Shown in pieces: positions 9,890-18,100 of a stretch of 64,000 bases of DNA. A model generated the notes under the pieces. That model was given only the letters and a program-made list of their open reading frames with translations, was not told the origin of the DNA and searched no databases. Within the stretch, counting starts at the first letter, position 1; every line of letters starts with the position of its first letter. The stretch is from positions 718,855 to 782,854 of the forward strand of contig NZ_SRKY01000002.1 in the NCBI RefSeq assembly GCF_004803475.1, written 5' to 3'. The position numbers and the translations under genes were made by a program. The stretch comes from Aliishimia ponticola (GTDB lineage: Bacteria > Pseudomonadota > Alphaproteobacteria > Rhodobacterales > Rhodobacteraceae).

Positions 9890-10495
9890 ATGCCTGCATT
9901 GATCGAAACATCCTTCACCGGCCAGATCACGTGGCTCGGGCAGGTGCCGGAAGAGGGCGAGTCCATTCGCGCCCAGGCCGTGTCCGAACTGGAACTGGAT
10001 TTCACCGGTCCCGTGGGGGAGCGCCATGGCGGGCTGACGCGGCCCTCTTGCAGTCGGGTGCTGAACCAATATCCCAAACGCGGCACCGAAATCCGCAATG
10101 TGCGGCAATTGTCGGTGTTGTCGGCAGAGGAAATCAGCCTGATCGCCCGTGAGGTTGGGTTGGATGAACTGGACCCGCAGCTTCTGGGGGCAAGCATGGT
10201 GCTGTCCGGCATCCCGGATTTTACCAAGGTGCCGCCATCCTCGCGGTTGCAATTCGCATCGGGCGCGGTGCTGACCATTGATATGGAAAACCTGCCCTGC
10301 CATCTGCCCGCGCGCGAGATCGATAGCGATCATCCCGGCCATGGCAAACCGTTCAAAGCGGCGGCCCGCCAGCGTCGAGGTGTGACGGCCTGGGTGGAAC
10401 ATCCCGGCAGCGTTGCGATCGGGGACAGCTGCACGCTTTATATCCCGGGGCAGCCTGTCTGGCCGCATCTGGACGCGGCGCGCAAGGGTGGCTGA
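9890..10495 (+). CDS. MOSC domain-containing protein
   Basis: A 201-aa cytosolic protein resembling MOSC domains, the molybdenum-cofactor-sulfurase C-terminal fold found in Moco-handling proteins such as YiiM and mARC. The motif GLTRPSCSRV near residue 50 supplies the family's conserved cysteine, and later segments ELDPQLLGASMVLSGIPDF and GDSCTLYIPGQPVW match the usual pattern. The start ATG has GGAG at 9880-9883; a TTG six bases earlier is less likely. It sits alone between the ftsH terminator and a 344-bp stretch with no clear gene. Substrate and partner cannot be told from the sequence. Confidence 0.75.
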   Translation: MPALIETSFTGQITWLGQVPEEGESIRAQAVSELELDFTGPVGERHGGLTRPSCSRVLNQYPKRGTEIRNVRQLSVLSAEEISLIAREVGLDELDPQLLGASMVLSGIPDFTKVPPSSRLQFASGAVLTIDMENLPCHLPAREIDSDHPGHGKPFKAAARQRRGVTAWVEHPGSVAIGDSCTLYIPGQPVWPHLDAARKGG

Positions 10496-10839
10496 GCGTT
10501 CTTCGCGTTCGTGTCGGCGCGCTGCATGACGGCGCCGCCACTCCAAGATCGGGCTGCATCTGGAACACGCCTTCGCCGCCAGCACCCGCGGCACGCTGGT
10601 CGCCACCAATGTGCGCCTGCACGCGGCGCTTGGCCCGGTCGACGCTGTCGCAGCACAGATCAACGCCTTGAGCGGCGGCCATGCCTGATCCCGGCCCAGA
10701 TCGCGCAAGATGCCGAAATGAAACGATCAACCGCCGTTTCGCCGCAATAGCGGCAGGAAATGTCGGAATACGCGCGTGCCGGAGCAGCGGCGGGCCAGTA
10801 ACATTTTTGCTGAGGAACAGCTGACGGGGAGACAGCGAC
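10496..10839. other. Stretch without a convincing gene, possible decayed coding DNA
   Basis: No intact gene is evident in these 344 bp. Short coding-like pieces occur in different frames, for example a plus-strand stretch ending ...VDAVAAQINALSGGHA before TGA at about 10688, and a minus-strand piece containing CRYCGETAVDRF that has no plausible start. The GC content is like that of the neighbouring genes rather than an AT-rich promoter, so it may be a degenerate gene remnant. The last 60 bp are more AT-rich and probably carry the fhs promoter. Confidence 0.4.
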
Positions 10840-12516
10840 ATGCCATTCAAAACAGATATCGAAATCGCGCGCGGTGCGAAAAAGAAACCCATTCAGGAGA
10901 TCGGGGCGGCTCTTGGCATCCCGGATCAACACCTGCTGCCCTATGGGCATGACAAGGCGAAGGTCAGTCAGGGCTTCATCAATTCGCTTCAGGACCGGCA
11001 GAATGGCAAGCTGATCCTTGTGACCGCGATCAATCCGACCCCGGCGGGAGAGGGCAAGACCACGACGACCGTGGGTCTGGGTGACGGGCTGAACCGGATC
11101 GGCAAGAAGGCGATGATCTGTATCCGCGAGGCGTCGCTGGGTCCGAATTTCGGGATGAAGGGCGGGGCTGCGGGCGGCGGTCATGCGCAGGTCGTTCCGA
11201 TGGAGGATATGAACCTGCATTTCACCGGGGATTTCCACGCGATCACCTCGGCCCATTCGCTTTTGTCGGCGATGCTGGATAACCACATCTATTGGGGCAA
11301 TGAGCAGGGCATCGATATTCGGCGGGTCCAATGGCGCCGGGTGGTCGATATGAATGACCGGTCGCTGCGTCAGATCACGTCCTCGCTGGGCGGTGTGTCG
11401 AACGGCTTCCCGCGCGAGGATGGCTTTGACATCACGGTGGCGTCCGAGGTCATGGCGATCCTGTGCCTGTCGAAGAACCTTTCGGATTTGCAGCAGCGCC
11501 TTGGTGACATGATCGTGGCCTATCGCCGGGACAAGTCGCCGGTGTTCTGCCGCGACATCAAGGCCGATGGCGCGATGACGGTGCTGTTGAAAGATGCGAT
11601 GCAGCCCAACCTTGTGCAAACGCTGGAAAACAACCCCGCCTTCGTACATGGCGGTCCCTTTGCGAATATCGCGCATGGCTGCAACTCTGTCATTGCGACG
11701 AAAACCGCGCTGAAACTGGCCGATTTCGTCGTGACCGAAGCGGGTTTCGGGGCCGATCTTGGGGCCGAGAAATTCATGAACATCAAGTGCCGCAAGGCCG
11801 GGCTGGCCCCCGATTGCGTGGTGCTGGTGGCGACTGTGCGTGCGATGAAGATGAATGGCGGTGTCTCCAAGGCCGATCTGGGGGCGGAGAACGTCGCGGC
11901 GGTGAACGCTGGCTGCGCCAATCTGGGCCGTCATATCGAAAACCTGAAATCCTTCGGGGTGCCGGTGGTCGTGGCAATCAACCACTTCGTCACCGACACC
12001 GAGGCCGAAGTGCAGGCAGTCAAGGATTTCGTCGCAGAGCAGGGGGCAGAGGCAATCCTGTCGCGCCATTGGGAGCTTGGCTCGGAAGGGTCGGCAGAGC
12101 TTGCGGCGCGGGTGGCGGAAATCGCCGAAGCGGGGGAATCGCAATTCGCGCCGATCTATCCCGATGACATCAGCCTTTTTGAAAAGATCGAGACCATCGC
12201 AAAGCGCATCTACCGCGCCGATGAGGTTCTGGCCGACAAGAAGGTGCGCGATCAGCTCAAGCTTTGGGAAGAGCAAGGCTATGGGCATTTGCCGGTTTGC
12301 ATGGCCAAGACGCAGTATTCCTTCTCGACCGATCCGGGGCTGCGCGGCGCGCCGACAGGGCATAGCGTTCCGGTGCGCGAGGTACGGCTGTCCGCTGGCG
12401 CGGGCTTTGTCGTCGTCGTCTGCGGAGAGATCATGACCATGCCCGGACTGCCGCGCGTTCCGGCGGCGCAAAGCATCTGCCTGAACGAGGATGGCGAGAT
12501 CGAAGGCCTGTTCTAA
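10840..12516 (+). CDS. fhs: Formate--tetrahydrofolate ligase
   Basis: A 558-aa enzyme that makes 10-formyl-THF from formate, THF and ATP. The P-loop region [18 protein letters not shown] is at about residues 67-84, and family blocks such as [34 protein letters not shown] and a C-terminal [15 protein letters not shown] are all present. The full family length is kept. A GGGGAGACAG element precedes the ATG. folD follows 107 bp downstream on the same strand, so the two supply linked steps between formate, 10-formyl-THF and 5,10-methylene-THF. Confidence 0.98.
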   Translation: MPFKTDIEIARGAKKKPIQEIGAALGIPDQHLLPYGHDKAKVSQGFINSLQDRQNGKLILVTAINPTPAGEGKTTTTVGLGDGLNRIGKKAMICIREASLGPNFGMKGGAAGGGHAQVVPMEDMNLHFTGDFHAITSAHSLLSAMLDNHIYWGNEQGIDIRRVQWRRVVDMNDRSLRQITSSLGGVSNGFPREDGFDITVASEVMAILCLSKNLSDLQQRLGDMIVAYRRDKSPVFCRDIKADGAMTVLLKDAMQPNLVQTLENNPAFVHGGPFANIAHGCNSVIATKTALKLADFVVTEAGFGADLGAEKFMNIKCRKAGLAPDCVVLVATVRAMKMNGGVSKADLGAENVAAVNAGCANLGRHIENLKSFGVPVVVAINHFVTDTEAEVQAVKDFVAEQGAEAILSRHWELGSEGSAELAARVAEIAEAGESQFAPIYPDDISLFEKIETIAKRIYRADEVLADKKVRDQLKLWEEQGYGHLPVCMAKTQYSFSTDPGLRGAPTGHSVPVREVRLSAGAGFVVVVCGEIMTMPGLPRVPAAQSICLNEDGEIEGLF

Positions 12517-12623
12517 GGGGCGCTCAGCGGGTCGACCTCGGCGGGCGTTTGCCTTACGGGAAGGGCGCGGCCGGAACATCGGCCCGCCAGCCCCCCGATC
12601 TGGAATGCGAAAGGAACGGATGC

Positions 12624-13526
12624 ATGAGCGCGACAGTCATCGACGGAAAGGCCTTTGCGGCCACGGTACGGGAGAAAGTGGCAGCCCATGTGGCGCGGCT
12701 GAAGGCAGATCACGGTGTGACACCGGGGCTGGCCGTAGTGCTGGTTGGCGAAGATCCGGCCAGTCAGGTCTATGTCCGTTCCAAGGGGAAGATGACCGTC
12801 GAAGTCGGCATGAATTCCTATGAGCACAAGCTGGACGTCGACACATCGGAGGCCGATCTGCTGGCGCTGATCGACCGGCTGAATGGCGATCCGGACGTGC
12901 ATGGAATCCTCGTCCAGCTTCCACTGCCGGGACATCTGGACGAAGACCTTGTCATCAACGCAATCGATCCGGCGAAGGATGTGGACGGCTTCCATATCTC
13001 CAATGTGGGGCTGCTTGGGACGGGACAGAAATCCATGGTGCCCTGCACGCCGCTGGGCTGTCTGATGATGCTGCGCGCCCATCATGGCGATCTTTCCGGC
13101 ATGGATGCGGTGGTCATTGGCCGGTCCAAGATCGTCGGCAAGCCGATGGCGCAGCTTTTGCTGGGCGATAGCTGCACGGTGACCATCGCGCATAGCCGCA
13201 CCAAGGATTTGCCGCAGGTCGTGCGCCGCGCCGATATTGTTGTCGCTGCCGTGGGCCGTCCTCAGATGGTGCCGGGCGATTGGATCAAACCGGGTGCAAC
13301 GGTCATCGATGTGGGGATCAACCGTATCGACGCGCCGGAAAAGGGCGCGGGCAAGACGCGGCTTGTGGGCGATGTCGATTACGACAGTTGCGCCGCCATT
13401 GCCGGGGCAATCACGCCGGTTCCGGGTGGGGTCGGGCCGATGACCATCGCCTGCCTTCTGGCCAATACGGTCACGGCCTGCTGCCGCGCGAACGGCTTAG
13501 CTGAACCCGAGGGGCTGACCGTCTAA
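12624..13526 (+). CDS. folD: Bifunctional methylene-THF dehydrogenase/cyclohydrolase FolD
   Basis: A 300-aa enzyme of the THF dehydrogenase/cyclohydrolase family. The N-terminal catalytic part shows VYVRSKGK with Tyr50 and Lys54 as the active-site pair, then [10 protein letters not shown] and PCTPLGC. The C-terminal NAD(P)-binding part shows [17 protein letters not shown] and [17 protein letters not shown]. It interconverts 5,10-methylene-, methenyl- and 10-formyl-THF. AAAGGAACGG precedes the ATG. It lies downstream of fhs. Its TAA stop overlaps, base for base, the TAG stop of the convergent thioesterase gene. Confidence 0.97.
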   Translation: MSATVIDGKAFAATVREKVAAHVARLKADHGVTPGLAVVLVGEDPASQVYVRSKGKMTVEVGMNSYEHKLDVDTSEADLLALIDRLNGDPDVHGILVQLPLPGHLDEDLVINAIDPAKDVDGFHISNVGLLGTGQKSMVPCTPLGCLMMLRAHHGDLSGMDAVVIGRSKIVGKPMAQLLLGDSCTVTIAHSRTKDLPQVVRRADIVVAAVGRPQMVPGDWIKPGATVIDVGINRIDAPEKGAGKTRLVGDVDYDSCAAIAGAITPVPGGVGPMTIACLLANTVTACCRANGLAEPEGLTV

Positions 13527-13957
13527 ACAGGCGCAGAGGCAGGCACAGGCACCATGGTGCCTTGCAGGACGGCAATGCAGGTTTCCGCGCCGTCCTCGCC
13601 CTGGGCAAACACCTCGGACGTGACAACGACCATCCTGCGCCCGGCCTTGACGACTCGTCCGGTTGCACGAAGCCGTGCGCCGCGACCGGGAGACAGCAGA
13701 TTGATCTTTATCTCTGCCGTCACGACCTCCTGATCCGCTGGCAACATGGTAAGCGCGGCATAACCCGCCGCACTATCGCCAAGCGCGAAGGTCAGCCCAG
13801 CATGGGCAAAGCCTTGTTGTTGCAGCGCATTCTCGCCAATGGGGGAAGAGATGGTTACGCTTCCCCTTTCCACATGATCGATCTGCGCGCCAAATGTCGT
13901 CATCAGGGATTGCTTGCCGAAGCTCTCGCGAATGCGCGCGGCGTTGGGATCAGACAT
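13523..13957 (-). CDS. PaaI-family thioesterase
   Basis: A 144-aa hotdog-fold protein of the PaaI/YdiI type. The motif [26 protein letters not shown], about residues 53-78, contains the family's helix with the conserved H-x-G and D-x-A-x-G elements. Such enzymes hydrolyse acyl- or aryl-CoA thioesters; the substrate is not deducible. The chosen ATG lies 75 bp from the divergent LytTR gene; a longer frame upstream would overlap that gene's start. Its stop overlaps the folD stop, so the two genes converge without any spacer. Confidence 0.85.
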   Translation of the reverse strand: MSDPNAARIRESFGKQSLMTTFGAQIDHVERGSVTISSPIGENALQQQGFAHAGLTFALGDSAAGYAALTMLPADQEVVTAEIKINLLSPGRGARLRATGRVVKAGRRMVVVTSEVFAQGEDGAETCIAVLQGTMVPVPASAPV

Positions 13958-14032
13958 GTGTGTCACTCCGATGTCGGGTCTCAGCTGTGACCGGCGGCAA
14001 GCGTAATGCGGCTCAGCCGGTTCGAGGGGATC

Positions 14033-14854
14033 ATGACGACGCCGAACATGAAACACAACGTCGCCATCAATTCAGTCACGCGGGTCACCTATCCGCTTTG
14101 GGTGCGTGTGGCCGCGCTGGTCGTTCTGGCGTTTGCGCTGGCTGTGTCCGGCCCGTTCGGCACTTTCGGCACAACCGGTTTCGCAGTCCGATTGCTGTAT
14201 TGGGGCGGTGTGGTGCTGGCGCTGGCAGGCGTTGCGATGGCCGTGATGCGCGGTGTGCGGTGGCTTGGCGTCGAAACCCCGTCCCGCCGGGACGCGGCCG
14301 TGATTGCCGGGTTCGTTCTGGGATTTGTGCCGATCCTGTATCTTTGGACACGCGCGGTGCTGCCGCAGCCGGTTTACGACCGTCCGGACCTGTTCGCGCT
14401 GGCAATCTATGTGGCCAGTGTTACGGCCTTGGTCCGACTGGTTGCGCGGCTTTTGCCACGCCTCGCGGTTCAATCCGCCCAGCCGGTTCATGCCCCTCCC
14501 GCAGCGCCCCAGGCGCCCCGGCTCAGGCGCCATCTGCCCGATGCGTTTCCCGATGCGATCCTGCGCCTTTCTGGCGAAGGGCATTACGTGCGCGTTGTGA
14601 CGACGGATGCCGATTGCACCATCCGTATGCGCCTGAGCGATGCGGTCGAAGACATGCAGGGGTTCGACGGCGTCTGGACCCATAGATCGCACTGGGTGCT
14701 GCGCAGCGCGGTGGTCCGGTCCGGCTACCGCCGCGGCAAGCCGGTGCTGATCCTGAAGAATGGCGACGAAGTTCCGGTCAGCAGCACCTATGCGCCGGAT
14801 TTGGAAGCGGCCGGCCTGCTTGAGCCGCGCGGCATGGCAACCGCCAGTGCCTGA
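14033..14854 (+). CDS. Membrane-anchored LytTR-type DNA-binding regulator
   Basis: A 273-aa protein with four predicted transmembrane segments (about 22-40, 50-68, 84-106 and 113-135), a Pro/Ala-rich linker, and a C-terminal LytTR-like DNA-binding domain (about 165-262) recognisable by ILRLSGEGHYVRVVTTD, RMRLSDAVEDM, WTHRSHWVLRSAV and GDEVPVSSTY. No histidine-kinase or receiver gene is adjacent, so it resembles one-component membrane regulators. The ATG at 14033 follows GAGGGGATC; ATGs at 14006 and 14048 are alternatives. Its last 67 bp overlap the 3' end of the convergent pdeM gene. Confidence 0.8.
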   Translation: MTTPNMKHNVAINSVTRVTYPLWVRVAALVVLAFALAVSGPFGTFGTTGFAVRLLYWGGVVLALAGVAMAVMRGVRWLGVETPSRRDAAVIAGFVLGFVPILYLWTRAVLPQPVYDRPDLFALAIYVASVTALVRLVARLLPRLAVQSAQPVHAPPAAPQAPRLRRHLPDAFPDAILRLSGEGHYVRVVTTDADCTIRMRLSDAVEDMQGFDGVWTHRSHWVLRSAVVRSGYRRGKPVLILKNGDEVPVSSTYAPDLEAAGLLEPRGMATASA

Positions 14855-15486
14855 CGCCCGGTAAGGATCGCCAAGGCGTCCGGCCCGAACAGTGCATCAA
14901 GGACGGGATCATGGCTCGCCAAACCGCCGGTATAGGTGCCGTAGGCGGGCAGGATCAGGCGGTCCCGATCCATTAGAAAGGCGGGCCGGGTCACGGTCTT
15001 GGCGCGGGTCCGCAAATGGACCTTCGGGTGATAGTGACCCGAGATTTCGCCTTGTGATCCGGGCTCGGCGATATGCCGGAACAGCAACGGGCCAAGGGGT
15101 AACTCCGCCAGATGCGCCCCGCCCAGGGCGACGGGGCCGGGGTCGTGGTTCCCCTCAATCCAGTACCAGCGGCGCCCCGCCTGCAGCCGCGTAATCTGCA
15201 ACCGCGCGCTTTCGGGCAAAGCCTCTGCCGCACCAAGGTCATCGAAACTGTCGCCAAGGCAAATCACGGTCTTGGCTGATGTTGCGTCCAGGTCTGCCGC
15301 CAGACGATCCAGCGTGTCCTGGGTTTCATAGGGGGGCAGGTGGGTGCCGCCGCGCCGCGCGATCCGTTCGGATTTGCCCAAGTGCAGGTCGGACACGCAA
15401 AGCAGGCCGCGCTGCGCCCACCACAACGCGCCCGATGGCAGGGCGGTCAGCGCCGCGCCGGAAAAGGTGAAACTGTGCGAGTTCAT
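14788..15486 (-). CDS. pdeM: Ligase-associated DNA-damage-response endonuclease PdeM
   Basis: A 232-aa calcineurin-like metallophosphoesterase. The metal-binding motifs appear in order: SDLHLGKSERIARRG, CLGDSFDD, EGNHD and GHYHPK. This matches the PdeM family associated with an ATP-dependent ligase, an exonuclease and a helicase. The start lies 31 bp after the stop of the helicase gene on the same strand, so the two form an operon. The usual ligase and exonuclease partners are not in this window. Its 3' end overlaps the LytTR gene by 67 bp. Confidence 0.85.
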   Translation of the reverse strand: MNSHSFTFSGAALTALPSGALWWAQRGLLCVSDLHLGKSERIARRGGTHLPPYETQDTLDRLAADLDATSAKTVICLGDSFDDLGAAEALPESARLQITRLQAGRRWYWIEGNHDPGPVALGGAHLAELPLGPLLFRHIAEPGSQGEISGHYHPKVHLRTRAKTVTRPAFLMDRDRLILPAYGTYTGGLASHDPVLDALFGPDALAILTGRQALAVAMPRGSSRPAASKSGA

Positions 15487-15517
15487 GCTTTGTTCATTGC
15501 GTGAAACGCAGCTGGTT

Positions 15518-17956
15518 TCAATAGGGAACGCGCCAGACCGGTTTGACGATCTGTTCCGTGATCCCCGCATCCGCCAGCAGCTTTTCGGCCTCTTCTGCCA
15601 GCAGACGTTCTTCGGCCAGCCCCTTGATCGGCACCCGGCCCGGTTCCAGAAACAAGGGCGCGGCCAGCGGGGTGATCCGCCCCGGTCGTACATGATCGAT
15701 CCGCCCCGCCGTGCGCGCGGCCATCTCTTCGATGCGTCCGAAATCGACCAGCCCGCGCATCGCTTCTTCCCGGGTGATCTGCATCATCAGGTGGTCTGGG
15801 TCGTATTTCAGCAGGGTATCGTAAAGGATGTCCGAGCTGAAAGTGGCCTGCCGCCCGGTCTTGCGGGCAGAGGGCGTGTTACGCTCGATAAGCCCGGCGA
15901 TAGTGGCAGAGGCGCGAAAGGTGCGCTTCATCACCGCGTTCCCGGCCAGCCACATGTCCAGCCCCGCCCGCAACGCGTCGATGTCGAAAAGCGGCGCAGG
16001 GTCGGGAACCTGATCCAGCCCCCAAATCAGCGTTGCATAATCGGTGGCGACAAAGCCAAGCGGCGCCAAGCCTTCTTCCTCAAGGCGTTTCGACAGCAAC
16101 AGGCCAAGCGTCTGCATCGCATTGCGCCCGGCGAATCCATAGACAACCGTGTTTTCGCGCCCGTCATGGGGAAAACTTTCCACCAGCAGCCGCCCCGGTT
16201 CCGGCAGGCGCGACAGATCGCGTTGCAGCGCCAGCCAATCGGCAGTGTGCGGTGGCAGTTCCGGCCAGCTGGGCTGCTGAAACATCCGCAAGATGCGGTC
16301 CGACAACTGGGTCGAGGTGGCGAATTTCGTGCCCATGAAGGTTGCGATCTTGGGCTTCTTGTCGGCGCGGCGCGTGACCTCCACCGTCATTTGGTTGAGG
16401 CCCTCGTATCGGACGATTTCGCCGCCGATCAGAAAGGTGTCGCCTTGGGAAAGTGAGGCGGCAAAGCCCTCTTCGATCTCGCCCAAGGGCTTGCCGCCAC
16501 GGGCCCGTTTCAGGCGGACCTTCAGCGTGTCGGTGTCCTGAATGGTGCCGATATTCATCCGGATGTGTCGTGCGCTGCGCGGGTCGCGCAATTGCCAAAG
16601 GCCGTCCGCGCGTTGCAGCAGGCGTTGCCACTTGTCATAGGCGCGCAGCGCGTAGCCCCCGGTGGCACAGAAATCGAGACAGGCGTCATACTCGGCCCGC
16701 GTCAGATCGGAATAAGCCCCCACGGTCCGAAATCGCGCATAAAGCTGATCGGCGTCGAACGGTCCGGCGGCAGCAGTGATCAGGATATGCTGGCACAGCA
16801 CATCACGTGGTCCGCGCCCACGCGGTTCTCCATCCAGATCACCGGCCCGAACCGCATCCAGCGCCGCAACGCATTCGACGACCTCGAACCGGTTGGCCGG
16901 CACGAGCAGCGCCTTGGAAGGCGCATTGTACCGGTGGTTCGCGCGCCCGATCCGCTGCACCAGACGTTTCACGTTCTTGGGCGCACCGATTTGAATCACC
17001 AGATCGACATCGCCCCAATCAATCCCCAGATCGAGGCTCCCGGTGCAGACAATGGCCCGCAAATCTCCGCGCACCATGGCCCGCTCGACTCGCTCGCGCT
17101 GTACCCGGTCCAATGATCCATGATGGATTCCGATCGGCAACGCGTCCTCATTGGCGAGCCACAGGTTATGAAAGAAGATCTCTGCCTGCGCGCGGGTGTT
17201 GTGGAAGATCAGCGTGGTCTTGTGCTGTTTCACCTGCTCCAGAACCGCAGGCACCGCGTATTTCGCGCCCCCTCCGGACCAAGGCGGGGCCTCCTCCGTC
17301 TCCAGCATGGAAATATCGGGTGCAGGGCCGGGATCGGCTGTCAAAATCTCGCAGGGGTCCGGGTGGCGGGCCAGAAGATGCGCAATCGCAGCCGGGTCAT
17401 CCACGGTCGCAGACAGACCCACGCGGCGCAGATCGGGGCGCAGTTCCTGCAATCGGGACAGGGCCAGAAACAACTGATCCCCGCGCTTACTCTCCGACAG
17501 GGCGTGGATTTCATCCACGATCACCCGCTTCAAACCAGCGAACATGCGCGGCGCATCCTCATAGGACGTCAGCAGCGCAAGGCTCTCCGGTGTGGTCAGC
17601 AGGATATGCGGCGGGTCCGCGCGCTGCCGCCGCTTCCGGGTGGCCGATGTATCCCCGGTACGATCCTCGATCCGAATGGGCAGGCCGATCTCTTCCACAG
17701 GCCGGCGCAGGTTGCGCTTGATATCGGCGGCCAGCGCCTTCAGCGGTGAGACATAAAGCGTATGAAGCCCCTGATGCGGCGTTTCGGCCAAATCGGACAG
17801 CGTGGGCAGAAACCCGGCCATCGTCTTGCCCCCGCCCGTGGGCGCAATCAGCAAAACCGCCGGGGCATCGGCCCGCGCCACCATGGCCTGCTGATGCGGA
17901 TGCACCTGCCAGCCCTGTGTTTCGAACCATTGGGTGATGACTGCGGGAATTTCCAT
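15518..17956 (-). CDS. Ligase-associated DEXH-box DNA helicase (Lhr-like)
   Basis: An 812-aa superfamily-2 helicase. Walker A LLIAPTGGGKT ends near residue 45, followed by the DEIH box in RVIVDEIHALSE, SATVDDP (motif III), and a helicase C-terminal domain with CTGSLDLGIDWGDVD and QRIGRANHR (motifs V and VI). The Lhr-type winged-helix and C-terminal region follow. Family members of this length belong to a DNA-repair module with PdeM and an ATP-dependent ligase. The ATG at 17956 gives the canonical N-terminus; the open frame further upstream is within the hairpin-rich spacer. The ribosome-binding site is weak. pdeM follows at once. Confidence 0.9.
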   Translation of the reverse strand: MEIPAVITQWFETQGWQVHPHQQAMVARADAPAVLLIAPTGGGKTMAGFLPTLSDLAETPHQGLHTLYVSPLKALAADIKRNLRRPVEEIGLPIRIEDRTGDTSATRKRRQRADPPHILLTTPESLALLTSYEDAPRMFAGLKRVIVDEIHALSESKRGDQLFLALSRLQELRPDLRRVGLSATVDDPAAIAHLLARHPDPCEILTADPGPAPDISMLETEEAPPWSGGGAKYAVPAVLEQVKQHKTTLIFHNTRAQAEIFFHNLWLANEDALPIGIHHGSLDRVQRERVERAMVRGDLRAIVCTGSLDLGIDWGDVDLVIQIGAPKNVKRLVQRIGRANHRYNAPSKALLVPANRFEVVECVAALDAVRAGDLDGEPRGRGPRDVLCQHILITAAAGPFDADQLYARFRTVGAYSDLTRAEYDACLDFCATGGYALRAYDKWQRLLQRADGLWQLRDPRSARHIRMNIGTIQDTDTLKVRLKRARGGKPLGEIEEGFAASLSQGDTFLIGGEIVRYEGLNQMTVEVTRRADKKPKIATFMGTKFATSTQLSDRILRMFQQPSWPELPPHTADWLALQRDLSRLPEPGRLLVESFPHDGRENTVVYGFAGRNAMQTLGLLLSKRLEEEGLAPLGFVATDYATLIWGLDQVPDPAPLFDIDALRAGLDMWLAGNAVMKRTFRASATIAGLIERNTPSARKTGRQATFSSDILYDTLLKYDPDHLMMQITREEAMRGLVDFGRIEEMAARTAGRIDHVRPGRITPLAAPLFLEPGRVPIKGLAEERLLAEEAEKLLADAGITEQIVKPVWRVPY

Positions 17957-18030
17957 AAGGCCATAGATAACCCGCCGCAGCGGAAGATCAGCCCCTGACC
18001 GCTTCGCTTGTTCGAAAATACTTTGGGGGA

Positions 18031-18095
18031 CGGCTCCGAAGGAGCCGGGGGGCAACGCCCCCTGAAACATGACTTGCGCGGCCCGAAGGCCGCGC
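18031..18095. repeat. Three tandem GC-rich hairpins, REP-like spacer element
   Basis: Three perfect stem-loops lie back to back between the AAA+ ATPase stop and the helicase start: CGGCTCC-GAA-GGAGCCG (18031-18047), GGGGGC-AAC-GCCCCC (18048-18062) and GCGCGGCC-CGAA-GGCCGCGC (18076-18095). The leader at about 18010-18030 (TTCGAAAATACTTTGGGGGA) resembles a dispersed intergenic element I recall from Rhodobacterales genomes. It may also end the ATPase transcript. Only one copy is seen in this window. Confidence 0.6.
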
Positions 18096-18100
18096 GCCGG

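Noticed and set aside
10660-12579. A 639-codon minus-strand frame opposite fhs
   Set aside because: It is antisense to a full-length fhs; only its last 50 codons lie outside fhs, in the region already described as possibly degenerate.
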